From JAAYSA01 sp035367155 (GTDB lineage Bacteria; Bacillota_I; Bacilli_A; RFN20; CAG-826), in NCBI GenBank assembly GCA_035367155.1, contig DAOSJI010000001.1, positions 90,852 to 154,851 of the forward strand: a stretch of 64,000 bases of DNA, written 5' to 3'. Below are positions 1-9,218 of this stretch, piece by piece; position 1 is the stretch's first letter; each line of letters starts with the position of its first letter. The notes under the pieces were generated by a model that saw only the letters and a list, made by a program, of their open reading frames with translations, was not told the DNA's origin and searched no databases. The position numbers were made by a program, and so were the translations under genes.

Positions 1-1
1 A

Positions 2-1033
2 AGTGCAATGAATGATGAACAAATCTCAGTATTTATAAAAGAAAATAAAGTTAAATGTCCAAATTGCGGTGCCTCTGATTTTACAGATATTCGTAAGTTT
101 AATTTGATGTTTAAAACACACATTGGCGTAACTGAAGATAATCAAAGTGAAGTTTATCTTCGTCCTGAAACTGCTCAAGGTGTATTTACAAACTTTAAAA
201 ATGTGCAACGTACGAGTAGAAAAAAGATTCCCTTTGGAATTGCTAATGTTGGAAAATCTTTTAGAAACGAGATAACGCCAGGCAATTTTATTTTTAGAAC
301 TAGAGAATTCACTCAAATGGAATTAGAGTTTTTCTGTGCTCCAGGTACTGATGATGAATGGTTTAAATATTGGAAAGATTTTTGCATTGATTTTGTGAAA
401 AGTCTTGGTATTAATGAGGAAAACTTACGTTTTAGAGACCATGATAAGAATGAATTATCGTTTTATTCTAAAGCAACGACAGATATTGAATATTTGTTCC
501 CCTTTGGATGGGGTGAAATATGGGGTATTGCTAATCGTACTGATTACGACTTAAGACGTCATATGGAAGAAAGTGGTGAAAATTTCGAATATTTAGATCC
601 CGCGACTAACGAAAAGTATATTCCTTACTGCGTTGAACCATCAGTCGGCCTTGATCGATTATTATTAATGGTATTAACTGATGCCTATGATGTAGAAGAA
701 CTTGAAAATGATTCTCGCATTGTTATGCGGTTAAATCCGGTACTAGCACCATATACAATCGCTGTTTTACCACTTAGTAAGAAGCTTAATGATAAAGCTC
801 TTGAACTTTTTGATGAATTAAGCAAACACTTCCGTGTTATTTATGATGATACGGGTAGTATTGGTAAACGTTATCGCCGTGAAGATGCGATTGGAACACC
901 GTTCTGTGTAACAGTTGATTTTGACACATTAGAAGATAACACTGTTACAATTCGTGATCGTGACACGATGGATCAAATTAGATTACCAATTCATGAATTA
1001 ATAGCGTATTTTGGTGATAAAGTATATTTTTAG
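2..1033 (+). CDS. glyS: Glycyl-tRNA synthetase, class II dimeric type (5' end missing)
   Basis: Charges tRNA-Gly with glycine in the cytoplasm. The frame is open to the window edge, so the N-terminus lies outside; the first ATG at 8 is internal. Visible class II features are the motif 2 stretch FRNEITPGNFIFRTREFTQ, the following MELEFF, the motif 3 region EPSVGLDRLLL, and a C-terminal anticodon-binding domain (about the last 110 residues, beginning near LAPYTIAVLPL). A CPNCGASDF zinc-ribbon-like piece near the visible N-terminus is typical of this alpha2 enzyme. It sits 40 bp before dnaG, a common arrangement in Bacilli. The TAG stop overlaps a run of 11-bp-spaced AGTA units (see the repeat at 1021). 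Confidence 0.95.
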   Translation, partial: SAMNDEQISVFIKENKVKCPNCGASDFTDIRKFNLMFKTHIGVTEDNQSEVYLRPETAQGVFTNFKNVQRTSRKKIPFGIANVGKSFRNEITPGNFIFRTREFTQMELEFFCAPGTDDEWFKYWKDFCIDFVKSLGINEENLRFRDHDKNELSFYSKATTDIEYLFPFGWGEIWGIANRTDYDLRRHMEESGENFEYLDPATNEKYIPYCVEPSVGLDRLLLMVLTDAYDVEELENDSRIVMRLNPVLAPYTIAVLPLSKKLNDKALELFDELSKHFRVIYDDTGSIGKRYRREDAIGTPFCVTVDFDTLEDNTVTIRDRDTMDQIRLPIHELIAYFGDKVYF

Positions 1034-1058
1034 TAGATTACTGGTTATTTAATAGTAA
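1021..1058 (+). repeat. 11-bp-period AGTA array after glyS
   Basis: AGTAT at 1021, AGTAG at 1032, GGTTA at 1043 and AGTAA at 1054 fall exactly 11 bp apart. The array straddles the glyS stop codon and reads in the same direction as glyS. It is a weaker member of the family seen at 14714, 23694, 28255, 31406 and 39885. Confidence 0.45.
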
Positions 1059-1073
1059 AGAAAGGGAGGCAAT

Positions 1074-2903
1074 ATGTTTGATGCAGCGCAAAGATTATTA
1101 GCAAGAATCGATATCGTTGATATTATTTCTCGTTTTATTCCTGTTAATAAAAAGGGTAACAACTATGTTGCACTTTGTCCTTTTCATGATGACACCAATC
1201 CTTCATTATCCATTAGTCCTGATAAACAGATTTTTAAATGTTTTGTCTGCGGTAAGGGCGGAAATGCTATTAACTTTGTAAGTGAATTTGAAAAGATTTC
1301 TTATTTTGAAGCTGCTAGAAGAATCGCTGATATGGTTAATTTTTCAGATCCTGCTTTTGAAAAAGAAAAATATGTATCACCGCAAGATGTAAAAAATGAA
1401 CCTTTGTATAAAGCCTTAAATGATCTAACAACTTATTATGAATTTTGTTTACTTACAAAAGAAGGTGAAGAAGCAGTTAAGTATTTAGAAAACCGTAAAA
1501 TAAACCAAGATATGCGAAAAAAATATAGAATTGGTCTTTCATCAATTTCAGGTAATGAAACGATAACTTATCTTTTAAATAAAGGTCATAGTATTAAAAC
1601 AATAAAAGATATTGGAATTTTAGGAGGATCATTAGATAAACCTTTTGATGTCAATCAAGGTCGTATAATGTTCCCAATTCATGACCAAGAAGGAAGAGTT
1701 GTTGGCTTTAGCGGTCGAATTTATAAAAAAGGCGAAAAGACAGCTAAATATATGAACTCTCCAGAGACACCTGTTTTCCATAAAACTAGTATTTTATATA
1801 ACTATCATAGGATTAAATCGATTGCTCGAAATACTGGTTATGTATATGTTTTAGAAGGATTTATGGATGTTTTCGCCTTAAATGAAGTTGGGATAGAATC
1901 TGTTGTTGCACTAATGGGCACTGCATTAACAAAAGATCATATTAATCTATTACGTATGTTAAATGCTGAAGTTCGTTTATGCCTTGATGGTGATGAAGCT
2001 GGACAAAGTGCTACTTTAGCAATGACAAAAGTGCTCGATAAGGCTAATCTAACCTATACAATCGTTGATAATAAAGATGATATGCGTGATCCTGATGATA
2101 TCTTAAAAGCAGAAGGTAAAGAAGGATTACTGCGCTTTTTAAACAACCTAGTAGATAAAAGTACATTTACACTTAATTACTATTTAAAACATAATCCATT
2201 ATCGAATTTAAAAGAAAGAAAGGACTTTGTTAATAGTCTTTTACCTACGATTGCCAATCTAAAATCAGCGCTTGATATCGATGATTATTTAAATAAACTC
2301 GTTAAAATAACTAATTTTGGTCGATCTACTTTAGAAGCTGAAGTTGCAGCTTATAAAAACCGGCTTGAACGTGATCAAAAATATGAAAGAGCAATAAAAG
2401 TTGATGATAGATTGCTACGCAAACGTGAAATATCAAAACTTCAACTAGCTGAGCAAACAATTTTATATCAAATGATTCATTTTCCTGAAGCTGTTAAATT
2501 TTATAACACAAATGTTAAAACGTTCATCAACGAATTTTATCAATATATTGCTCAATACTTAACAATTGTAAAAAAAGATGATGATGAACATGTATACGCT
2601 AATATATATAACTATTTAAATAGTAGTCTTTTAGAAGATGAACGAAAAAAATATTATCAAGATGAAGTAATGTATTTAGAAGAAAACGATAAAACAAAAA
2701 CATTTAATCAAAATAAGCTTAATGATGCTCTTCGAGCAATTAATGAAGAAAAAGAATCATATAAAGCAAAAATTATTGAAGAAGAGGTTCTATCACAAAC
2801 TAGTGATCCAATTGAAAAAGCAATTTTAGCGGAACATTTACGAAAACAACGTAAGGAACGCTTGAATAAAAAAGGAAAAGATCCAAAAGGAGGTTCTAAC
2901 TGA
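1074..2903 (+). CDS. dnaG: DNA primase DnaG
   Basis: Synthesises RNA primers for replication at the fork with the replicative helicase. The N-terminal zinc-binding domain is visible as C35/H38/C56/C59 (ALCPFHDD and KCFVCGKGG). The RNA polymerase/Toprim core follows, with VLEGFMDVFAL near residue 260 and LDGDEAGQ carrying the acidic metal ligands. The C-terminal 200 residues are charged and divergent, as expected for the helicase-binding domain. Length (609 aa) is normal. The start is preceded by GGGAGG. The stop codon overlaps the rpoD start by one base, so the two are likely translationally coupled. Confidence 0.97.
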   Translation: MFDAAQRLLARIDIVDIISRFIPVNKKGNNYVALCPFHDDTNPSLSISPDKQIFKCFVCGKGGNAINFVSEFEKISYFEAARRIADMVNFSDPAFEKEKYVSPQDVKNEPLYKALNDLTTYYEFCLLTKEGEEAVKYLENRKINQDMRKKYRIGLSSISGNETITYLLNKGHSIKTIKDIGILGGSLDKPFDVNQGRIMFPIHDQEGRVVGFSGRIYKKGEKTAKYMNSPETPVFHKTSILYNYHRIKSIARNTGYVYVLEGFMDVFALNEVGIESVVALMGTALTKDHINLLRMLNAEVRLCLDGDEAGQSATLAMTKVLDKANLTYTIVDNKDDMRDPDDILKAEGKEGLLRFLNNLVDKSTFTLNYYLKHNPLSNLKERKDFVNSLLPTIANLKSALDIDDYLNKLVKITNFGRSTLEAEVAAYKNRLERDQKYERAIKVDDRLLRKREISKLQLAEQTILYQMIHFPEAVKFYNTNVKTFINEFYQYIAQYLTIVKKDDDEHVYANIYNYLNSSLLEDERKKYYQDEVMYLEENDKTKTFNQNKLNDALRAINEEKESYKAKIIEEEVLSQTSDPIEKAILAEHLRKQRKERLNKKGKDPKGGSN

Positions 2904-4246
2904 TGGCAAAAAAAGAAAAAAAGACTCTAAAAGAGCAAGAAGAACAATTAATGGATATTGAAGAAGAAACAGTTAAATTTGACGACGAAGATGAGGAAGA
3001 TTTTGAAGTTCCTAACTTTGATGATGAAGAGGATGATAAGAACGAAATCCAAAAAATTAAAGATCGTCTTGTAAAACGAGGTAAAAAGAATGGTTATCTA
3101 GAACAAGATGAAATTTTTGATGCTTTTCGAAAATATAGTTTTGATGATGACGATTTAGATGAATTAGTTGAATTTTTCCAAAAAAAGAAAATCGACATTG
3201 TTACTGGTGAATTTGATGATGAAGATGATGAAGATATTGATGATGAAAACATCAGCGAAGAAGAAATTGAAAAGAAAATAAGCGAAACTACTGAAGAAGA
3301 TGAAATGTTTGATGAAATGTTTGACTCAGAAGATGAAGAAGATGAACAAGTAGAAGAAATTAGTCAAGAAAAAATCAGACAACAACCACGTAATGATATT
3401 AATGTTAGTGATTCAGTAAAAATGTACCTTCGTCAAATTGGTAATTATGAACTTTTAAAACAAGATGAAGAACAAGCACTAGCTAAAGCCTATCATGAAG
3501 ATGGTGATTTAAGTGCAAAAGATGAACTAATTAGCAGTAACTTACGTCTTGTTGTTAGTATTGCCAAACGCTATAGTCACGCTAATATGCAGTTTCTAGA
3601 TTTAATCCAAGAAGGTAATATAGGTTTAATTAAGGCTGTCGAAAAGTTCGATTATAAGAAGGGTTATAAGTTTTCAACTTATGCTACTTGGTGGATTAGA
3701 CAATCGATTACTAGAGCAATTGCAGATCAAGGCCGTTCAATTAGAATTCCTGTTCATATGGTTGAAACGATTAATAAAATTAGTCGTACTCAACGTAAAT
3801 TAACGCAAGAACTTGGCCGAGAAGCAACACCCGAAGAAATAAGTAAAGCACTTGATGATGAAAAAATGACTCCAGCGAGAATTCGTGAAATTCAACAAAT
3901 AGCGATGGAACCTGTGAGTCTTGAAACACCAATTGGGGAAGAAAACGACTCTCATTTAGGTGATTTTGTTGAAGATAAGGAAGTTGAAAGTCCAACCGAG
4001 TTCACAAGAACATCACTTTTAAATGATGAATTATACCAAGTTATGCAAGATTTAACTCCTCGTGAGGAACGTGTTTTACGCCTACGTTACGGTTTAGATG
4101 ATAATAAACCTCGAACTCTTGAAGAAGTAGGCCGCGAATTTGGTGTTACTCGTGAGAGGATTAGACAAATTGAAGCAAAAGCGATTCGAAAACTACGTCA
4201 TCCAAATCGTAGTCGTAGATTAGCAGATTATCATGAGAAAGATTAA
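2903..4246 (+). CDS. rpoD: RNA polymerase primary sigma factor (sigma-A/RpoD)
   Basis: Housekeeping sigma factor that directs RNA polymerase to -35/-10 promoters. Region 2 is clear (DLIQEGNIGLIKAVEKF followed by YKFSTYATWWIRQ), as is region 3, and region 4 ends with the helix-turn-helix TLEEVGREFGVTRERIRQIE. The first 150 or so residues are an extended, very acidic Asp/Glu-rich segment replacing a compact region 1.1. Such tails are common in low-GC lineages but this one is long. The gene overlaps dnaG by one base and trmK by one base (TAATG), making a tightly coupled dnaG-rpoD-trmK-nif3 operon as in Bacillus. Confidence 0.97.
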   Translation: MAKKEKKTLKEQEEQLMDIEEETVKFDDEDEEDFEVPNFDDEEDDKNEIQKIKDRLVKRGKKNGYLEQDEIFDAFRKYSFDDDDLDELVEFFQKKKIDIVTGEFDDEDDEDIDDENISEEEIEKKISETTEEDEMFDEMFDSEDEEDEQVEEISQEKIRQQPRNDINVSDSVKMYLRQIGNYELLKQDEEQALAKAYHEDGDLSAKDELISSNLRLVVSIAKRYSHANMQFLDLIQEGNIGLIKAVEKFDYKKGYKFSTYATWWIRQSITRAIADQGRSIRIPVHMVETINKISRTQRKLTQELGREATPEEISKALDDEKMTPARIREIQQIAMEPVSLETPIGEENDSHLGDFVEDKEVESPTEFTRTSLLNDELYQVMQDLTPREERVLRLRYGLDDNKPRTLEEVGREFGVTRERIRQIEAKAIRKLRHPNRSRRLADYHEKD

Positions 4247-4899
4247 TGTTATCAAGACGTTTAAAAATTATTTCTCAATTTATTGAAACTGAAGATGTAG
4301 TTGGTGATATCGGAACCGACAGCGGTCAACTACCAATCTTTTTAGCATTGCATGGACATAAATATGTTTATGCAAGTGATAATAAAAAAGGTCCATTTGA
4401 CAATTTAAATAAAAAAGTCAAAGAAGCAAACTTAGAAAAAGTTATTAAAACTGCTCTTCGAGATGGGCTAGATCGTTTACCTAAAAGAGTTAATACGCTT
4501 GTAATTGCTGGATTGGGCGGCGAACTTCTTTGTGAAATATTATCAAAAGGTCAACAAAAACTTGATAATATTAAAAAACTAATTCTTGCTCCTAATAACA
4601 ACGAACCAAGTGTTCGTAAAATGCTATCATTTTTAGGATTTATGATTATTGATGAAGAAGTCGTAAAAGAAGGTCGTCATTTTTATGAAATTATTGTTGC
4701 AATCAATGCAGCTTGTCCAGTTTGCAACCTTGAAACTGAATTTGGCCCGATTAATATTCGTAAAAAAACTCCTGCTTTTAAAGAAAAATGGAAGAAAATC
4801 TATCTTAGAAACGTAGCTTTGCTTAAACAAGATGAATTACCTCCCCATCGAAGACTTGAGATAATTGCAGAACAAGAAAGGATAAAAAATATCTTATGA
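4246..4899 (+). CDS. trmK: tRNA (adenine22-N1)-methyltransferase TrmK
   Basis: SAM-dependent methyltransferase expected to methylate A22 of tRNAs. The Rossmann SAM-binding loop is visible near residues 19-30 (VVGDIGTDSGQLP). It is followed by ASDNKKGPFDNL, where the acidic residue that binds the ribose normally sits, and by the family piece VIAGLGGELLCEIL. Length (217 aa) and position directly after rpoD match the Bacillus yqfN locus. It overlaps the next gene by ATGA. Confidence 0.92.
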   Translation: MLSRRLKIISQFIETEDVVGDIGTDSGQLPIFLALHGHKYVYASDNKKGPFDNLNKKVKEANLEKVIKTALRDGLDRLPKRVNTLVIAGLGGELLCEILSKGQQKLDNIKKLILAPNNNEPSVRKMLSFLGFMIIDEEVVKEGRHFYEIIVAINAACPVCNLETEFGPINIRKKTPAFKEKWKKIYLRNVALLKQDELPPHRRLEIIAEQERIKNIL

Positions 4900-5672
4900 T
4901 TGAAACAAGAAAATTACTTAGATACTTTGGAAAACTTTATCCAAAACGAATTGCGAAAGAAAATCATGACTTTGTAGGTTTAATGACTGGCAAGTTACCC
5001 GAGAAAATTGAAAGGATTGTCATTTGTTTAGATTTAGATCGCTCAATTATTGAAGAAGTTTTGGTTTTTAAACCAGATATTGTTTTTACCCATCATCCCT
5101 TTATTTATGGAACACGCTTTCAAGTCTTTAAAAAAGACGAAGATAAGAAAGAATTCGCTTTGTACTTAGATGAAATTAATCTTCCGGTTTATTCACTTCA
5201 TACTAACTTTGATAGCGGAAAACAAGGTATGAACGATGCGCTGGCAGAAAGATTAGAATTAATTAATATTCGCCCCTTAGAAAATAATCCAATGGCAAGA
5301 GGTGGAGAGTTAAAAGAACCGTTTAAAATCGCTGAATTTGCTAGTTTTGCTACTAAAATTCTTAATGTTCCGTATGGTTTATTGATTGATAAAGGAGAGC
5401 AACTAATTAGATCAGTCGCAATTGTAGGCGGCGCAGGTAGTCGCTCCTGGAAGGTAGCAAAAGAAGAAGGTTATGACCTTTTTATTAGTGGTGATGTACC
5501 TCATTATGTAAGAAGAGATATTGAATTAGCTAACTATAATTATCTAGATTTACCACATGAAATCGAGAACATTTTTATGGAACAATTAAAAAAAGTGCTG
5601 TTAGACTTAGATCCAGCACTTAAAATCAAAACAATTACCCATGAAATGCCTCCAAAGGTAATTAGGGTTTAA
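4896..5672 (+). CDS. Nif3-like dinuclear metal-centre protein (YqfO family, short form)
   Basis: Member of the Nif3/GTP cyclohydrolase I type 2 family. Biochemical role is not settled for most members. Metal-binding histidines are visible in VFTHHPFIY, SLHTNFDSG and near the C-terminus in SGDVPHYVRRD. At 258 aa it is the short form without the inserted middle domain of B. subtilis YqfO. It starts inside the end of trmK (ATGA overlap). Its TAA stop overlaps the stop of ispH on the opposite strand, with no spacer or obvious terminator between the convergent genes. Confidence 0.9.
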   Translation: MIETRKLLRYFGKLYPKRIAKENHDFVGLMTGKLPEKIERIVICLDLDRSIIEEVLVFKPDIVFTHHPFIYGTRFQVFKKDEDKKEFALYLDEINLPVYSLHTNFDSGKQGMNDALAERLELINIRPLENNPMARGGELKEPFKIAEFASFATKILNVPYGLLIDKGEQLIRSVAIVGGAGSRSWKVAKEEGYDLFISGDVPHYVRRDIELANYNYLDLPHEIENIFMEQLKKVLLDLDPALKIKTITHEMPPKVIRV

Positions 5673-6538
5673 AAACCTTCTAAAAAGTGGATAATTTCAT
5701 CAACTAGATGAGGTGGAGTTGAAGCTCCACTTGAAATTCCTACATAAGTTACAGCTTTTAGGTCGTTGACATCAATGTCAGCGACCGTTTTTATTCTTTT
5801 TACAACACTATCTGGGTGAGTTAATTTAGCAATTTCAACTAACTTAGCAGTATTACTTGATTGATCACCGCCGACAATATAAATAAGATCAACTTCTCCG
5901 GGTATTTTCATTACAGCTTCTTGGCGTAGTCTTGTAGCATTACAAATCTCATCAACTATTCTTGCCCCAGGGATTCTTTGCATAATTCTTTGATGATATG
6001 ATTGTATTTCAAAAATTGATAGAGTAGTTTGATTTATTACATAAGGTGATTCGTCAGTAATTTTTGAAAAATCAAAATCCTTATTATTTGTATATAAGAA
6101 GATGTTATTACTAATTGAAAGAGCAGCCTCAACTTCAGGGTGACCTTTTTTCCCTATATAAATAACCTGATGACCTTTTAAGAGGTTTTCCTTGATTTTA
6201 TCTAGATTTAATTGAACCATTTTACAAGTAGCATCATGAACTATTAAGTTTCGTTCATGTGCTATTTTATTAAATTCAACAGGATGACCATGAGCCGTGA
6301 AAATAAGATGAGTTGATGGGTCAACATTCCTTAAAAAATCAATTAATTCACTCTTAAGTCCTTTTTTAGTAGATATTTGGTTATATTCAAGTAGTTTTGT
6401 GACTTCATCATTATGCACTAACATACCAACGACAACAATTTTCGCCTTAGGAAAATCATTCCTAACCTTTAATGCTAGATCAATTGCCCTTGTTACTCCA
6501 AAGCAATATCCTTGTGGTTTTGCAACAAATAATCTCAT
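5669..6538 (-). CDS. ispH: 4-hydroxy-3-methylbut-2-enyl diphosphate reductase IspH
   Basis: Last step of the MEP isoprenoid pathway, reducing HMBPP to IPP and DMAPP with a [4Fe-4S] cluster. The three cluster cysteines appear in PQGYCFGV, HDATCKMVQ and EICNATRLRQE, and the catalytic region NQTTLSI is present. I place the start at the second methionine (MRLFVAKPQG) because GAGG lies 6 nt upstream of it. A start four codons earlier at 6550 is possible. ispG and dxs of the same pathway are also in this window, at separate loci. Confidence 0.94.
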   Translation of the reverse strand: MRLFVAKPQGYCFGVTRAIDLALKVRNDFPKAKIVVVGMLVHNDEVTKLLEYNQISTKKGLKSELIDFLRNVDPSTHLIFTAHGHPVEFNKIAHERNLIVHDATCKMVQLNLDKIKENLLKGHQVIYIGKKGHPEVEAALSISNNIFLYTNNKDFDFSKITDESPYVINQTTLSIFEIQSYHQRIMQRIPGARIVDEICNATRLRQEAVMKIPGEVDLIYIVGGDQSSNTAKLVEIAKLTHPDSVVKRIKTVADIDVNDLKAVTYVGISSGASTPPHLVDEIIHFLEGF

Positions 6539-6582
6539 AGTCTTCCTCATGCATATAATAACACAAAAACACCATTTTATAG

Positions 6583-6588
6583 TATAAT
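6583..6588 (+). promoter_or_regulatory. Probable -10 element of the DEAD-box helicase gene
   Basis: A perfect TATAAT lies 17 bp before the helicase start, in the short divergent space between ispH and the helicase. No good -35 is visible at the usual spacing. Confidence 0.5.
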
Positions 6589-6604
6589 AACGGCTGAGGA
6601 AAAG

Positions 6605-7954
6605 ATGGCGTTATTTAAGCAATTTAATTTAAAAACAGAACTTGTCGATGTTTTAGCTGAACTAGGTTATATAAATCTAGCACCAGTACAAGAAAAAGTG
6701 ATTCCAATCGCTCTACGCGGTGAATCTCTTTTAGCACGTTCAGAAACTGGATCAGGTAAGACACATGCTTTTTTAGTTCCAATTTTAAATAAATTAAATG
6801 CTGATATAAATGAGGTTCAAGCAATAATCCTTGCTCCTACAAGAGAACTGGCTAAACAAATCTATGATTTTTCAACTGAAATTAATCTAAAATTTGGAAA
6901 TTTCCGCATTTTACTTCTTGCTGGAGGTATTGAAAAGACTCGTAATATCGCACAAATGTCATTAGGTCCTCAACTTATAATCGCTACACCTGGTCGTTTA
7001 AAAGATATAGGATTTGTTAATAGCGTTATTACTCTTAGAACCGTAAAAACACTAGTATTAGATGAAGCTGATATGCTTATGGATTCAGGGTTTTTACCAA
7101 TTGTAAATGAAATATTGCTTCAACTAGATAGTCCGCAAATAATGATTTTTTCTGCAACTATTCCTAAAACGCTAAATTCAATTATTGAACATTATGTTGG
7201 TTCTTCACATATTATCGAAATGAGTGATGTCTATCAAACTAGCGAACGTGTTAAACATCATTTAATCGATGTTCACCATCAAAATCGTTTTGAAATCGTT
7301 CGCGACTTTATAAAATGGCGTAATCCATATTTACTTTTAATTTTCTGCTCTGAAGTTGAAGAGGTTGATAATTTATTTAAATATTTAGTAAATAGCGGAA
7401 TAAAATGTGGCATTTTACACGGTAATTTAACTCCTAGAGAACGAAAACAAATGCTTCGAAGAATTCGTAATGATGAATTTAGAATAATAGTTGCAAGTGA
7501 TATTGCCGCTCGTGGGATAGATATTCCTAACATTAGCGATGTTCTTAATGTTAATTTCCCGCGAGATCACGCATTTTATTTCCATCGCGCAGGAAGAACA
7601 GGTCGTTTTGATCAAGAAGGAGATTGTTTTTCCTTTTATGATCACGATAGTTTAAAAACTGTTGAAAAACTTGAATCTCTTGGTGTAAGTTTTAATGTTT
7701 TACGGTTTAGTAATGGCACCTTTATTGAAACTGAAATTGAAAAACCAAAAACTAAACCAAAAACAGATTCACAAAAAGAACTTGATAATAAAATACAACG
7801 TACAATCGCAAGAACTCGCTCGAATGTTGTTAAACCAGGTTATAAAAAGAAAGTAAAACAAGCTGTCGATAAAGTTAAAAGACGTCATCGAAGAGAAATG
7901 ATAAAAAAAGATATTCAACGACAAAGACGCGAAAAGTACAAGAAAGGATCTTAA
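6605..7954 (+). CDS. DEAD-box ATP-dependent RNA helicase (CshB-like)
   Basis: Unwinds RNA, most likely in ribosome assembly or cold adaptation. All core motifs are visible: Q-motif region APVQEKVIP, Walker A SETGSGKT, PTRELAKQ, Walker B DEAD, SAT, and helicase motif VI HRAGRTGR. After about residue 380 comes a basic, lysine/arginine-rich tail typical of CshB-type proteins and likely to bind RNA. The start is preceded by GAGG. It is followed by nfo after one base, as in the Bacillus yqfR-nfo pair, which supports CshB over CshA. Confidence 0.92.
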   Translation: MALFKQFNLKTELVDVLAELGYINLAPVQEKVIPIALRGESLLARSETGSGKTHAFLVPILNKLNADINEVQAIILAPTRELAKQIYDFSTEINLKFGNFRILLLAGGIEKTRNIAQMSLGPQLIIATPGRLKDIGFVNSVITLRTVKTLVLDEADMLMDSGFLPIVNEILLQLDSPQIMIFSATIPKTLNSIIEHYVGSSHIIEMSDVYQTSERVKHHLIDVHHQNRFEIVRDFIKWRNPYLLLIFCSEVEEVDNLFKYLVNSGIKCGILHGNLTPRERKQMLRRIRNDEFRIIVASDIAARGIDIPNISDVLNVNFPRDHAFYFHRAGRTGRFDQEGDCFSFYDHDSLKTVEKLESLGVSFNVLRFSNGTFIETEIEKPKTKPKTDSQKELDNKIQRTIARTRSNVVKPGYKKKVKQAVDKVKRRHRREMIKKDIQRQRREKYKKGS

Positions 7955-7955
7955 A

Positions 7956-8843
7956 ATGAATAAAGAATTAATTTTAGGCTGTCATGTATCTTTAAGTAGC
8001 CCAGATTATTATTTAGGTTCAGTTAATGAAGCACTCTCATACGGAGCGAATACTTTCATGATTTATACCGGCGCTCCGCAAAATAGTTATCGTTTACCTA
8101 CTGAACGGCTAAATATTAATAAAGGTAAAGAAGCGCTTAAAAAAAGTGGCATGAATAGCGATCATATTATCGCTCATGCCCCGTACATTATTAATTTAGG
8201 TAATTCAGTTAATCCAAGTACCGCTGAACTAGCAGTCGATTTTTTAAAGAAAGAATTACAAAGAGTAGCTGACTTTGGTATTAAAACTCTTGTCCTTCAT
8301 CCTGGTTCTCATGTTGGAGCAGGTGAAGAAGAAGGGATGAAACAAATAATCAAAGGGTTAAACGAAGTTTTAGCAAATGATCACAATGATGATGTAATAA
8401 TTGCCCTTGAAACAATGGCAGGAAAAGGTAGTGAAATCGGCTATAAATTCGAACATATCCGTCATATCATCGACAATGTTGATAGACCAGAACGACTTGG
8501 TGTATGTTTAGATACCTGTCATATTAGTGATGCAGGATATGATGTAACAAAAGTTGATGAAATATTAAAAGAATTTGATGAAAAAATTGGCTTAGGGCGT
8601 TTAAAAGTCGTTCATATTAATGATAGTAAAAATGAACGAGGAGCAAGAAAAGACCGTCATGAAAATCTTGGCTATGGGACGATTGGCTTTGAAACAATTA
8701 GTAAATATGTTCATCATCCCTTACTAGCACATATCCCTAAAATATTAGAAACGCCATATTATGATAAAAAACCGCCTTATAAGGCGGAGATTGCTATGTT
8801 AAGAGCAAATCAATTTAATAAAAATTGGCGAGACTCTCTATAG
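7956..8843 (+). CDS. nfo: Endonuclease IV (apurinic/apyrimidinic endonuclease)
   Basis: Cuts DNA at abasic sites in base excision repair using a trinuclear zinc centre in a TIM barrel. Zinc-ligand motifs are visible: LHPGSHVG, ALETMAGKGSEIG, GVCLDTCHISDAGYD and HINDSKNERGARKDRHENLG. Length (295 aa) is normal. Its last codons overlap the end of the convergent DtxR-type regulator gene by 6 bp and lie inside a strong hairpin. Confidence 0.95.
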   Translation: MNKELILGCHVSLSSPDYYLGSVNEALSYGANTFMIYTGAPQNSYRLPTERLNINKGKEALKKSGMNSDHIIAHAPYIINLGNSVNPSTAELAVDFLKKELQRVADFGIKTLVLHPGSHVGAGEEEGMKQIIKGLNEVLANDHNDDVIIALETMAGKGSEIGYKFEHIRHIIDNVDRPERLGVCLDTCHISDAGYDVTKVDEILKEFDEKIGLGRLKVVHINDSKNERGARKDRHENLGYGTIGFETISKYVHHPLLAHIPKILETPYYDKKPPYKAEIAMLRANQFNKNWRDSL

Positions 8844-8857
8844 AGGCTCGCCTTTTT
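8827..8857. terminator. Bidirectional terminator inside overlapping gene ends
   Basis: GGCGAG (8827-8832) pairs with CTCGCC (8847-8852), with an inner CTCTATAGAG palindrome. It is followed by a T-run on the plus strand, and on the minus strand by a T-rich AATTTTTATT. The hairpin is made from the coding sequence of both nfo and the regulator gene, so it probably ends both transcripts. Confidence 0.8.
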
Positions 8858-9218
8858 CTAATGCTTTTTTAATGGCTTGAAAAGTTTCTTCACTAATATC
8901 GTGTTCAAACTTACAAGAATCTTCCTCAGCTATACGAGGGTCAACACCAAGCTTAATGAAAAACTCGGTTAAAACACGGTGTTTTTCATATATGTCTTCA
9001 GCGACTTTTCTTCCTTTTTTGGTTAGAAGAAGTTCGCCGTTAGGACCTTCTTTTAAAAAGCTTTTTGTTTTTAATTCATTTAAAGCTTGTGAAACAGTTG
9101 ATTTTGCCTTTTTTGTTTCTTTGACAATATCAACAAATCGAACTGTTTCTTGTGTTTCTTTAAGGCGAAGTATTGTTTCTAAATACATCTCGCCGGATTC
9201 ATAAATTTTCTTACTCAC
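8838..9218 (-). CDS. DtxR/MntR-family metal-dependent regulator
   Basis: Predicted metal-sensing repressor. The N-terminal winged helix spans about residues 8-65 (VRFVDIVKETKKAKSTVSQAL is the recognition region). It is followed by the short dimerisation/metal-binding segment with GRKVAEDIYEKHRVLTEFF, and then EEDSCKFEHDISEE. That last part has the C/E/H pattern of DtxR/MntR metal sites. At 126 aa it lacks the SH3-like third domain. It begins with GTG immediately after the feoB stop and is the last gene of the feoA-feoB operon. It is therefore likely an iron-responsive regulator of this operon, although the metal is inferred. Confidence 0.88.
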   Translation of the reverse strand: MSKKIYESGEMYLETILRLKETQETVRFVDIVKETKKAKSTVSQALNELKTKSFLKEGPNGELLLTKKGRKVAEDIYEKHRVLTEFFIKLGVDPRIAEEDSCKFEHDISEETFQAIKKALEKGEPL